Shown here: positions 24,979-37,800 of the stretch, piece after piece | How positions within the stretch are numbered: the first letter of the stretch is position 1 | How the letters are laid out: every line of letters starts with the position of its first letter | NCBI GenBank assembly: GCA_021613335.1 | Contig: JAJTWR010000231.1 | Span: 1,559,501-1,623,500, forward strand | Origin: Whitmania pigra | Lineage: Eukaryota > Annelida > Clitellata > Hirudinida > Haemopidae | Reading direction: 5' to 3' | Length of the DNA: 64,000 nt | Notes under the pieces: generated by a model | Told to the model about the DNA's origin: nothing | Database searches by the model: none | What the model saw: the letters and a program-made list of their open reading frames with translations, nothing else | Translations under genes and position numbers: made by a program

Positions 24979-26018
24979 CCACTGATTCATTCATCAATCA
25001 ATCCATTCACCCATCTCCAGATAAAGTTGATCCCAGATGACCTGTTAATCTGACCTTCAACCCTGCATCTGTGTTGTTGCTCCTGTTGAAGTTCTCCGTT
25101 GATGCTTTGTTGTTTTTGTTGTTGATGTTTGTAATAATGCTTTGAATTCTTTACAAAGTTGAGTCTACAAAGTTGTTATTAATTATTAATAAACTAATTT
25201 TAATTTTTAAGAGTTATTTTTAGATAATATTTCAATTTCAAACTATTCAGAAAGAAAAATTAATGTATGAATGTAATGCACAGAAATAAAATAATTGATT
25301 TTTAATAAAACCCATTAACTGATAGAATTTTTATCATATTATATAATTATAGATTATTATAGATATCACATAAAACATTTTTTGTTATATTTTAGTGAAA
25401 ATGATTTATAAACTATAAAATGTTAGTATCTTCGATTATATACTTTTGTATGATTAATCTCTTTAATAATAATTTTCCCTTAAATGCCAAACACACAAGA
25501 CAAGCTGGAATGATATGGTGGTGACTAATGACGCCCAAGGTTGCCAAGGTGATCTATGGGGGCATGAGGGCACAAGGCGGTCACGTGCTGTTGTGATGAT
25601 GTGCCGTTTGAATACTTAATTCACTATTTGAATATTTCAAGCAAGATCAATCCTCAGAATTCAACAATTTGAATTTAATGTTATCATAAATTATGATTCA
25701 CAGAATACAATCAATTGTTAATAAAAGTTGTGCTTAATTATAAAACCATATTTTTGATTACGAAATCATCGTCTGCGAAAATGAGTAGATGTCGAATAGA
25801 TCTTTTTGAAGAATTTTTGATGTGCTTTCATTTCAACGTCACGAAAACGTGAAGGCGTGAAACGTTGTCATAGAAAAGTTATTAGCTAATATTTTTAGTT
25901 ACTGTCATTCATTTTAATAGTTAGAGTTATTATTTAACAATGTTAATTTACTAATAAACTGACGACATCAACTGTGCCAAATGACCTTGACAGAATTTTA
26001 TGAGTAACTCTCGCACAA

Positions 26019-26248
<230 letters not shown>

Positions 26249-26310
26249 GTCAATTCGTTTTAATAGTTGATTTAATCGGTCATTTATGTTATTACAACTT
26301 TTTTTCAATC

Positions 26311-26464
26311 AATCAACCAATCATATATAACCATTCAAAAGCGATTGACCAATGAGAGGCTATCGGTCATCAGTCTGTCAGCCAATTGGCAGAAGTATTT
26401 ACCTATTATCGATTAAATAACCAACATGAAAATATTTTTTCGTATTACAAAGTGCACTATTGCG
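26311..26464 (+). promoter_or_regulatory. CCAAT-box promoter and untranslated first exon of the two-finger gene
   Basis: Three CCAAT boxes lie at 26317-26321, 26349-26353 and 26382-26386 on the plus strand, spaced 32 and 33 bases; the third also reads ATTGG on the other strand. A TATCGAT motif sits near 26407. A consensus donor follows (GCG|GTGAGT, exon end 26464), and an acceptor (TTTTAG|ATTTAAG) ends an inferred 376-bp 5'UTR intron at 26840, 27 bases before the start codon. Evenly spaced CCAAT boxes are characteristic of NF-Y-bound promoters. Confidence 0.6.
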
Positions 26465-26866
26465 GTGAGTGGTATTATCCAATTTTTATCCACTCTTTAA
26501 TTTAATTTTATTCAATTTTTGCGTTAGTATGTTATATTTCGTAAACATTTTCGTATATAATATTAGATTATATTGTTTTGCATTGCATTGTATTGTATTA
26601 TACTATATTATTTCCCATTATATTATTGCATTAAAACTTTATTATTTTGCAATAAGCTTATTCAGACTTTTAATTAAAGTCTTTAACTTTAATTATGTAA
26701 GTTAATGTAAGTAAAATTACTTATTCTTGTAATTAAATTTCTTTTATGTTTTAATAAATAATTGACTCACGATGCGATTAATATTTTGAATCCATTGACT
26801 TACCACAATTAAAAAAATTAAACTTTTTAAAAAATTTTAGATTTAAGACCAAATGTTAACGTCAAA

Positions 26867-28198
26867 ATGCTACCAAAACGAAAAAGTGCTCTGGTTCTGC
26901 CAGTGAAAAGATCAAGCACCGAGAGCTGTTCTGACATTTTAGACTTGAGAGCCGAGCACAAGAAGTTTAAGACTCATCCGGATGATGTGACGTCACCAGC
27001 CCATTCCACCAATGACGTGAATTCGCTTTCTGTGTCCAGAAGAAATAATTCGAGGCTCAGCAAGAACGAAGGTGTTTCATCTTCACCACCGTCGAATGGT
27101 TCGGAAAGTCATGCCTTTCCTGAAGGAACAGTTAGGTGCTGCGGGGGTTGCTCCGAAAGTTTTGCATCTTTTCACCAAATGTTCTCTCATCTCAACTCAA
27201 CATCTCATAACGATACAACGTTAAACTTGTCAAATGCCGAAAGACCTTATTTTGATGACGTTTCACATCCAGCTGCTTCTCCTGATTTTGATTCCTTCTC
27301 TTCCACTCCGTCTGCTCTGGAAAGACTTGCCAACAGTTCCATGTTTCAAACTATATCTCAAAATCTTCCCGACTTGTCGAATGACAAGATGCATGGCACC
27401 AAGTCGTTTGAAAAAGCACAAAGCTTCTCGAGCGATTTTCAAACTGCTGAAGATGTCACTAATGAAGTTGCATCGATCAAAAAAATCAGAGTTTCAAGAA
27501 GCAGTGTAGTAATGAATAATAATATCGACGTCTCGAGCAGTCATTCCGTCGAATCATCACTCAATTTGGAAACATTGTCAAGCTCGAATGAATCAGAGAA
27601 ATTAAGAAAGCCTTCCAAAGGAAATAAAAGTAACCCATGGTCAACAAACCAGAACCTTCGACAACACCATCACTATCTTTCATCGGGACAAAGTCGACCC
27701 CTTCTGCAGCAAACCCAACAAAACTTTCTTCACAACTACCTACAATCAGTTTTTTGTCAAGGTTACGAAGTTCAAAATCTCATGGATTTATTTTATCAAA
27801 ACGAGTTTCAGAAGTTTATGCAGCAAAGCTGTGTCGATCCAAAACTATTTTTCCTTCTTTCCAACCAAGCAAGATTCCCTTGGATTCAACCAGCTTATCG
27901 TAGTAGTACATTCCCATTTGACGCTTCCAGTCGCAATTTTCCAGCAAATGGATCGAATTTCCAGAATATTTCCAGAGATCAAACAAACTCAGTGAGCGGA
28001 GAATGCAATCCACGAACAATTGATTCTCAACCAAAAAGCGCGAGTTTCAACTGGAGTGAAAAGGCAAAGAGCAACGTCTGGTTGATGATGGGGCACGGAA
28101 ACACCTGCTTTGCGTGCGGAAGATCATTCACTTCCAAGGGATCGTTTCGTTACCACCTCAGCAGATGCCACGTCCTATCTGGCATCAACACGAGATGA
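26867..28198 (+). CDS. Protein with two dispersed C2H2 zinc fingers, intronless coding region
   Basis: A single open frame of 443 codons without internal introns. One C2H2 motif lies near residues 92-113 (C-x2-C-x12-H-x5-H within CSESFASFHQMFSH). A second is almost at the C-terminus (C414, C417, H430, H435 in CFACGRSFTSKGSF). The roughly 300 residues between them are rich in Ser, Asn and Gln and probably disordered. The N-terminus has basic clusters (PKRKS, VKRSS) that could act as nuclear signals. I do not recognise the family; nuclear DNA or RNA binding is an inference from the fingers. The start follows a 5'UTR acceptor and no in-frame upstream ATG is evident. AATAAA lies at 28227-28232. 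The gene converges on the ZNF236-like gene. Confidence 0.85.
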   Translation: MLPKRKSALVLPVKRSSTESCSDILDLRAEHKKFKTHPDDVTSPAHSTNDVNSLSVSRRNNSRLSKNEGVSSSPPSNGSESHAFPEGTVRCCGGCSESFASFHQMFSHLNSTSHNDTTLNLSNAERPYFDDVSHPAASPDFDSFSSTPSALERLANSSMFQTISQNLPDLSNDKMHGTKSFEKAQSFSSDFQTAEDVTNEVASIKKIRVSRSSVVMNNNIDVSSSHSVESSLNLETLSSSNESEKLRKPSKGNKSNPWSTNQNLRQHHHYLSSGQSRPLLQQTQQNFLHNYLQSVFCQGYEVQNLMDLFYQNEFQKFMQQSCVDPKLFFLLSNQARFPWIQPAYRSSTFPFDASSRNFPANGSNFQNISRDQTNSVSGECNPRTIDSQPKSASFNWSEKAKSNVWLMMGHGNTCFACGRSFTSKGSFRYHLSRCHVLSGINTR

Positions 28199-28226
28199 AT
28201 ACATATTATCGAACTATAAAGCTTTC

Positions 28227-28232
28227 AATAAA
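28227..28232 (+). terminator. Poly(A) signal of the two-finger gene
   Basis: A canonical AATAAA starts 29 bases after the stop codon, implying a very short 3'UTR. Confidence 0.7.
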
Positions 28233-28827
28233 TAATTTATAATTCAAATAGGTTTTAAATGATCACTTTTAAACGTTTATTCCGCGCAAAAATAAAAAAA
28301 AAAACCGCCCCGACGGATGGTTGAAGTTTTGCTTTTTTGTCTCTTAAATCAAATGAAATTTCGTCTCATCGACGTTAAGATGAAAGAAATGGATGCATTT
28401 AAAGACGACTCAAACATTGATTACAAACACAATCAAGCCATTTTAAATATATTAAACCAACCATGCTCGGTAAATATAACGAGAGATAATAAGAAACACA
28501 AAATTATACAAAAATCATGTCACAAGAAACTTAACAATGCATCGAGAGAATTAGCAGTGGTTGAAAAGGCAGGATATGCGCCGTGGAGATGGGTAAATGT
28601 GGAGTCGGAAATGGAGAATCATTAACGTCGCCTCAGGAGAACAAATCTCTAAAAGCAATACATTCAAGCACCGAAGAAAATATAAATTTGACAGTAAATA
28701 CATCTCAGTTTCGACAACGAAAACGGCTCCTTGTTCTCAGTTAGTATGGGAGATTGGAAAACAAAAAGGCAATAAAAACATGTTCGGTGCTTTTCATTTT
28801 TCACCCTGTCGCCTTTGTTTTGAAGTT
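28233..28827. other. Convergent 3' ends of two zinc-finger genes
   Basis: The plus-strand gene ends at 28198 and the minus-strand gene at 28828. A minus-strand AATAAA (TTTATT at about 28276-28281) could terminate the ZNF236-like transcript, giving it a 3'UTR of about 550 bases. A 102-codon plus-strand frame (28317-28625) is rich in Lys, Asn and Ile and resembles nothing I know; it overlaps this UTR and I do not call it a gene. Confidence 0.5.
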
Positions 28828-31800
28828 TTAAGGCTTTAAGTTTGCATCTCTTGACTCGAAATCCTTGTGTGCCCTCTGCATGTGGGTTTTTAGGTTTCCT
28901 TTTTGGGTGAATGTTTGAGAGCAGACAGAACACGAATGAGGTCTTATGCCTTGGTGTTTCAATTGGTGGACTTTTAAAGCATTCATTTGGTTGAACTGTT
29001 TGTTACATTCACTGCATGCAAATGGCTTCTCACCTGCATGAAAGCACACTTTATTGCCAATGAACTATTATACAAATGTTGTAATTCTATGGTCGGACAG
29101 AATAAATAGAAAGGATTTAAATTAAAAGTTAGTACTCAGAGAAAGAAATAAAACATTTTAATAATAAGTTTGTGTAAAGAAAGTTATTTTACACTTTCAC
29201 AAATGTTTAGGGCTTAAATGAATAAATGAGTGACAAAAATGAATGCAGAATTTATGTTAAAGTCACTCAACCTGTGTGAATCCTTTGGTGCCTCTCCATT
29301 TGGCTTCGTTTCTTGAAAGTTTTGTTGCACTCCAAGCACTTGTGGATGGCTTCAGTACTTTGTCCTCCTGTTGAATTCTCGTTTACACAAGTCGTTGCAT
29401 CTCCAACCTTAAAGAGTAACGCAGACATGTAATAGATGTAAACATTGGCTACAACATGAAGCACCAAAACTGAGGTCATTAATAGAGAACTGCTAAGAAA
29501 TCCAATTATTTATTTAACTGCTTATAAATATAAATTAATTTATATAAATTACACGACACGACACGACTTCATCTACCTGAGGAATGGTGGCAAACTGAAG
29601 CATCTGCTGCCGATTGCCATCCTTGTTGCCCGAGAGTAAAACGAGTTGAGGCACCGAGTTGTCGAACATAAAATTCCGAGGCAGAGAAATCGTGGTCGAG
29701 TCCATTCCTGCGACCTGAGAAGGGGCGAGGGCGGAGGTCAACGAACTTTGCGAATGGAGTTTGTCTTGGTCGAGTAATATTTCCATCGGCTGGAGGAGGG
29801 CCGAGTTCGTCTGACAATCGGAAGAAACGACTCCGGAGGAAATGAAATTATCGGAAGAGGTCATGAAATTCTCGGAGAGGTCGGGTTGAAGAATGAGATA
29901 GCCCTGGTCCAGGAAAACGGCATCCACGCCGGAAGTCAGGAGTCCGCCGTCGGAGTGATCGCCGTCCGTCGAAGCCAAGAGGTCCGAGGCAGAAAACATG
30001 TTCGAGCCGTTGTCTTCGGAATTGTTGCTCGTGTTGTTATTGGTCGGTTGCTGATGCTGCTTGAGAATGTCGTCCAATAGTTGGAGGTTGAACTGCTGCT
30101 CTGAACTCTGCCGACCTAAATTCGGGACAACGAGCTTGCTCGTATTGTTTTTGTCGGCCGTCTTCGAAGATGCGGATTTGTTTTTCTTGTTTGAGTCCCC
30201 GACCTTCTTCTGATTTCTTCCTCCGCTCGACTTTTGGTTTCCTTTTTTATTCGACAAGGCTTTTCTCTTCAACGAAGCCACCACGGAATCGTTTCTTCTG
30301 CCGAGCTGTTCGACGTCATGGTTTTTTGCATGAACCTGGGAAGATGCAGAAGGGGGCGGGAAAAGATGGAGAGCAGAATTAGTCGAAGTCGGACACTGAT
30401 CGGGTACGGTCAGAAAATCTTCGGTAAAACTCGGCTGTTGGAGAATGAAGTTGTGAGGTTGAAGAAGCACGTGCTGCTGAACTTGCTGATCCCCATCCTG
30501 CACCTGAATGTTCTGAGAAGAATCGATGCCAAAGTAGGACTGCAGAAGTTGAAGGGCGGCCTCCCCTTCCACGATTTCGGAATTTCCGTTCGAGTCGGTT
30601 ATGGCGATCGAGAAGCCGGACGAGTTGGCAAGATCCAATGTTAAAGGCACCTGATTATAGAAGATGGATAAAACATCATAAAACTGATTGAAGATTGATC
30701 ATAAAATTGTAAAAACGTTTAAATAGAAAAACATCTTGTATTGAGTCTAAGTTTTGCAGAATCTTTGATCATTTGAATCTCTCACCTGATTCATGGAGGA
30801 TGACTGTGCTGCAACTACTTGCGGGTCATAAAAATTCTCGTCCGCAACATCGGTCCCCGCGAGTGCCTCTCCCGCACCGCCCTCCCCGGCAAACACGAGC
30901 ACGTTGTCTCCCCGATCGCCGAGCACCAAAGAATTGCCGGAAATAACCATCCTCATCTTGTCGCTTTCGTTCTCGAAATCTTCCGCCGCCAGTTCATCGG
31001 GTTGACTTTGAGGAGCAGCTTCTGTCATTGATTTCTTCTGCCTCCTGTGTGCAGCTGAAGCTGATGGGAGATCAACAACCATGTTCGAGCTGGCAGAAGG
31101 GGACACCATGGCCTGCAGGTGGTGCGACATGTGACTCTTCCTGTGACCGGAAGTTCGAAACCTCTGGTCGCAGTAGAGGCACTTGAAAGGTCGGGAACCC
31201 GTGTGGAGCCGCATGTGGACCTTCAAACTGCCCTTCGTCGAAAAGGACGAGTTGCAGACGTGGCACTGGAACTTTTTCTCTCCTGTTTTCACAGATTTAT
31301 GATTACAAATACCGAAATATTACAAGAAAATAGTTAAAACAAGCTTAACGGTATAATTTCTACTCGTGCATTTTTACAAACAGATCGAAGGAAGTACGTG
31401 CAATATCCACCTGGATTGTGGGTGTTCAGGTGGCTGTCGAGAGTCGATTTGACGGTGAACCTTCGATTGCAGTGATTGCACGCGTACGGCTTCTCGCCCG
31501 TGTGGATTCTCACGTGCCTCACCAGGTCGCTGGGCTTCTTGAAGGTCTTGTCGCACGACAAGCACCTGTTCATCTGACGAACGTCGCCCTTGCTACCCTT
31601 TCGAATGGCGCCAGAATGTTGTCGAGAAGTTTGATCTGAAGACAGTAGCTCTCCCGAGGAGGTGTCGCACTGCGATTGATACGAGTTATTAATATTAATA
31701 TTATTATGGTTATTAGTTTATTGATACCGTTATTAAAATTATTACATACAATATCCATGTCATCGAATTTAGACAAAACTCTTGGAACAATTGAATCCAA

Positions 31801-34800
31801 CCTGAAACTTGTTTCCCTCCTGTTTAACTTCAAAGAGTATCTGCTCACTGAGAGTCAGTGATAGCTTGTCCTCGTCGCTGAGTGCCGAAGGTAGTGCATT
31901 AACTGCTGTTGCTTAAAAACCATCAACCTCATCAATAGATAAATAAATAAATAAATAAGTTAATATAAATAATATGAATAAATTAATAAAAAACAAATAA
32001 TCAAACATTACCTCCGTCTCCAGCAGTGAAATCGTCGACCATTGCGTCGACAACAGTCTCCTCCATCCCCGTACTCTCTTCCTCATTGGTCAGAAGAGTG
32101 AAGCCTTCTGGCTGCTTATTGGTGGGGTGTTGAATTTGAAGGTGCATGACGAGTCTGGTTGAACTCCTGAAGGTCAAAAGGCATTTGGGGCAAGTGTATT
32201 GATTGGCTGTTCTCGACGTTGTTGCTTCTTTGTTAGTTGCCGTCGACTGACAGTTCCTGTGCATGCTCATGTGTCTCTTCAGAGACCTACTGGAGTTGAA
32301 AGCTATCGAACAAATGTCGCACGAGTGAAACGAGACGCTTTCCATCTGCTTGAGGAGGCAGTCGTTGTGTTGTTGTTGTTCTTCTTCTTCTTCATCTTGT
32401 TTGTTTTGGTCCTCAGAAACCTCTGATTGTGCTTCTCCTGTTAATTCTGAATCCAAGGAATTCGAAAGTCAAAACATGCATCTCTTTCGGACATTTATTT
32501 CTCACCGTTCTGGTTGATGAGATGTTGCTGGAAAGAACCGAGATCGGTGCACACTTCGTCCCTCCACTGGTGGTAGGCCATTTCGACCTCCTGGCGACCC
32601 ACCAAGGGATCTTGACCTTCAACTTCGTGGGTCATGCCGGCAGTCCACGCCACGTCCTCGTCTGTCTGCATGACGTCTCCGAGGGTTTCCCTACAAAAAT
32701 TGTTTTCAATTATAATTAAATAGATAAATATTCATTATTTAAAAAACGAGTTAAACCCGAACGTCGGCAACGCACCCGTGCTGCGAGAGGAGAGAAGAAG
32801 CATGACCTCGGTGAATGGTTGTGAAGTCTCCGACGACATTCTGGTGATGAGTGGTTTTAAATATTAACATTTCATTCCATATGTTGCCATGTAATGCATT
32901 TTAATGACTTAATCATACCCTTATATTAACTTAAACTAACAGCTTATAATAAATAATAATAATAATAACTAAAAAAATATTCTCAATGGAATGAAACCTG
33001 TTGCAATTGATGCTGGTCATTGACATCATTTTCCTGAACTTGGATTTGTTGCAGAATCAATTCACCAGAGTGGCCTGCACTTACAACCTGATATTATTTT
33101 GCAATTCTTTTAAACACTTTCAGACAAATTATGCAACGATGCAAACAGAAAATGCAAGTATTCAAATAAATAACGAAGAATACATTCTGTTGATAATCAT
33201 CATCGTCATGGCGTCATCATCATCATAATCATCGTCCTATTAACAACCTGTTGGAGTGTTTTGACAAATTCAGAGGAGACTTCAATCAAGTTGAGTTCAC
33301 CAACATTTCCTTCCATGTCTGTTAAGTTATGAACAAGATCCTAAATATTAATAATAAATTTGTTAAGTTATGAACAAGATCCTGAATAATAATAATAATA
33401 AATTTGTTAAGCTATGAGCACTAAATAATAATTCCCATAACATTTGAATCAAAAACATTAAAAGTCATTACGACTTAACATAAAAATATTACGTATTAAT
33501 TCATAGTACCATTACAACATCACCATCTGATATTAAAAGTAATTATTTTTTAATGGTTTTGGAAATTATTAAAGACTTCTTCCAAACTAAAGAACATTTG
33601 ACCCTTTTTATAAAAGTAACTTAACAAAAAATCATCGAATGCAAATATGGAAATTCAGACGTACGGAGGCATCATTTTGAATTGCATTGTTGGTTTCATC
33701 AAGTGGATGCTGCTCAATGATTGGCTGATTTGGATGCTGCTCAATGATTGGCTGATTCAAATTTATTGATTGTAGGGCAACTTCTTGTCTGTGTGTTTTT
33801 ATGTGTTTTTTGCAGTTAACCCTGGTCTTGAAGGCTTTCTGACAGTAAGGACAAATGAAGTCCCTTTTCTAAAATGGAAACAAACCATGAATATGGAGCT
33901 CAACTAACATACAAAATAATGCATCCAGTGACTAGGGTTTGCTGTTAGAGCCTTGAAGGAGATTATTATTATTATTTATTAATTATAATTACAATTAATT
34001 AATTTAAAAATATTATAATTGCATAATTATATAAATATTTATTATTATATTATTATTAATATTATTATTATATTATTATTAATATTATTATTATTATTAT
34101 TAAGTCAAAGTCAAAAGCAACAGTCTTGACGCATGGCATCAGCAACAGACATAATGTAACTGCACTTCGGAAGGACTTCTACATTAATGACTGACGACAA
34201 GAGTCTCTAATGCTTTGCTTATTGACAGTAACACAAATAAACTGCAATTACATCTACAAGTGAGCTTAATGACACAGACTCAATCAAAAATAAATGCGGA
34301 ACAATAATGCTATTAAACGACAAAAACCTCGCTATGTGTTGCCATGTGTCTCTTCATGCTGCCGACGGTGGTGAAAGCATGGTGGCAGTGGTTGCATTTG
34401 TGCTCCTTCACCCCCTCGTGGGTCTTCAGGTGGGCCTTCAACACACCTCCTGACACAAATCCCTTGGAGCAGATTGTGCAGGTGTAAGGCTTTTCACCTG
34501 AATTAAGATAAATTAATGTCAATGGTTTACAAAAATGAAAGGCCTAGGTAACTTGGATATCTGCTAATAACAAATCATTTCACCCAAAGGATTGGTGGTT
34601 ATGATGATTATGATTATGGTTATTATTATTTCAAGGTTTATGGTTATTATTGCTGATGGTGGAAATGGTGACAGGCAAGAGACCTGTGTGGGATCTGACG
34701 TGTTGTTTGAGGTGACTCGACTTCTTGAAAGCGTGGTTGCAATATTGGCAGACGTATGGTCGATTGTTGTTCAAATCACCTCTCAACCTGTTCGAATCAC

Positions 34801-37800
34801 TTTGCAGTGTGCCTAGGTTGTTAAACAATAAATAATTTATAATAACAATTTTTATTACTAAAATATTTTATGACAAAAGTTAATGATTTAAAAAGTTAGT
34901 CATAATTCTTGGATATTCATGCTGCACTATTCACTAAAAACTTAATGCCATTTTAATTAATAACAATAATACTTACAACAACAACAATAATTATAAACAG
35001 AAAAATAATAAACTAATAAAAAATGATCCCACCTTGTTCGGTGATTGTGATTGGTTCCTGAAGAACAACATGAGAGACCTTAAGAACTTCGCCTGTCAAG
35101 TTTGAATTCAACTTTTTTGTTTGCTGAACATCGTTCGCCAGTGTTCGCAGCCCTTCTGCCTTCTTGGCGAAGATGTTGTCTTGCGAGTGGAAGGACTTCT
35201 CGTGACTGGCACGATGGCCAGAAGTTCGAAACTGACGATCGCAGCTGCGACATTTGAATGGTCGAAGTCCTATTTCAGACGACGAAAAAAACGATCGGTT
35301 TAAAAAATGTTTAATTTGAAGGGTTGTTGGCAATCATATTATATTTGTAAAATATGAATGTATTACATAACAATTATTCAAACATTAGTTGTTGGCGATC
35401 ATATTATATGAATGTATTACACAGCAATTATTCAAACACTAGGCCAAAAGAAACCTGTGTGAAGCCTCGTGTGAGTGTGCAAGCTGCTGTTGGAAGCAAA
35501 CCATTTGAAGCAGATGTTGCACTTAAATTCTCTTGCTCCTGCAAAATAAAAAGAAAGAAGCACAAATACATTTTGAAATAATAAATCTGAAAGCCATCAA
35601 TATTGAATTAAAAAAAACAATTACAAGCAATCAAAAAATATAACTATGACATCCACCTACCAGAGTGCGTCCTTATGTGGGTGGTCAGGGTGCTTTTCAC
35701 GGAGAACGACCGATCGCAGTGCGGACAGGAGTACGGTCTCTCGCGGGTGTGCACTCTCACGTGGCGAATCAAATCGCTCGGTTTTTTGAACTCTTTCGAG
35801 CAATAATTGCACTGATGCCACTTGACCCCATTGACCTGTTTTAGCATGTTGATGTTAATGTTGTATTGTTGATGTTAATGTTGCATTGTTGATGTTATAT
35901 TGCTGATGTTATAATGTTGATGTTATAATATTGATGTTATAATATTGATGTTATAATATTGATGTTGTAAAGTTCGCTCAACATGTTAAGCATTCAACAC
36001 CCTCAAAGACTTGAACTACCTTTCTGACATAATGTTCCTCCAAAGCACCTGTAGTGGAGTCATGCATGATGGTGGAAGACAGCTCACCCTCTTCTTTCAT
36101 CGACTGACTGACTTCAGACGTGTTGTTCGTGAAGTTCTCATTGACTTGGTTGTTGTCATTAGCGACGATGTCATTGATGAGGTTATTAATGTTGGAGTTG
36201 TTGTCGTGCGTAGTTGCAATGGGAAGGTCATCAGAAATGTGTCCGTGGTCGTTGGAGAGTTGGAACTGCAAGCATTCGACTGGCTGTGATCACATTGCAT
36301 CACCAAAAATTAGCTGTGATCACATTGCATCACCACTAGGCTTATGACTTTTTAATTATTTTTTTTTAATTTTCAAAACCCCGTAGCATTAGTCGATTAA
36401 CATTTATGCAAAACCTAAAAAATGCAGTATTTGGCATAATTTGCCAATAAAACATCACCCGCCATTTCAGTTGTCTCCTCATATAGGTATATATAAACGT
36501 ATAAACATTTTGGAGTGATAAAATAAAAAAGCAATAAGTATCCAAAAAAGCCATTATTAATTCAGATATCAACAAAACCAGTTAGCAATTTCTGTGGTGC
36601 TTTGGAAGTGCTCATACCTTTGGAAGTCAATTGTTACTCAAAAGAAAATGCAAATTAAGTTTCTGTGTACTCTGTCACAGTGGATATAAGTCCTGAAATA
36701 GTTTGACGGTCCTCTCGGCACAAATGCTGCTATTCAGAGGCGAAGGGCTTGTAGACCAATGTGTTTTCAAACAGACGATTGCTTTTGAATATTTCTCAAC
36801 TTGATGCTGTAAATCTTCATAATCTTATTCATTAAACATTTGTCCACCAAACTATACTTTGATCCAGGCTCCAGAAATGAAAGTACATACATCATTGAGC
36901 AGGACCCGAGATTCGGGTACAAGAATGTACTAAAGCAATGCAAAAGCATTAGATGAACCTGGAAGTGCATGAAATCTCACCTTGATCATCTTAATTTTTT
37001 GAAATGATTAATGACTCTAATTGACTGATACAGAAACTTCATGTCATCTTGCCACCCCAAATACTTTTATTCTCCTTTTTCTTCTTGCTTTTCCAGATGA
37101 ACCGATCTTTCAGAATTATAGACATCCTTGAGATGTTCATAGTTCTGCAGTATGCTTGTCACAAATGGATAACTAGTATCAGGCAATATGCTGGATTCAC
37201 CAAACAAGTGGTCAAAGACATACTCTATCTAGTATGTGATGCTGGCAACCAACATAGACTGGTTTAATAATATTATTATTAATAATATGTTTATTTGTAT
37301 GTGATGCTGGCAACCAACATAGACTGGTTTAATAATATTATTATTAATAATATGTTTATTTGAAGTGCATGAAATCTCACCTTGATCATCTTAATTTTTT
37401 TGAAATGATTAATGACTCTAATTGACTGATACAGAAACTTCATGTCATCTTGCCACCCCAAATATTTTTATTCTCCTTTTTCTTCTTGCTTTTCCAGATT
37501 AACTGATCTTTCAGAATTATAGACATCCTTGAGATATTCATAGTTCTGCAGTATGCTTGTCACAAATGGATAACTAGTATCAGGCAATATGCTGGATTCA
37601 CCAAACAAGTGGTCAAAGACATACTCTATCTAGTATGTGATGCTGGCAACCAACATAGACTGGTTTAATAATATTATTATTAATAATATGTTTATTTGTA
37701 TGGCACCATTAGCGTAAGCATCAGAGGCGCTCAACCATTTGTACAGTGCTGCATCCAAAGGGCGCTTTATGGCGGTGCAATTTGGGTCGCAAACACGACA

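Noticed and set aside
28317..28625. 102-codon plus-strand frame between the convergent zinc-finger genes
   Set aside because: Lys/Asn/Ile-rich, overlaps the probable 3'UTR of the ZNF236-like gene, no promoter or family match.
29886..30644. Plus-strand frames opposite the large ZNF236-like exon
   Set aside because: Antisense shadows of a long, GC-richer coding exon whose minus-strand frame and splice sites are consistent.
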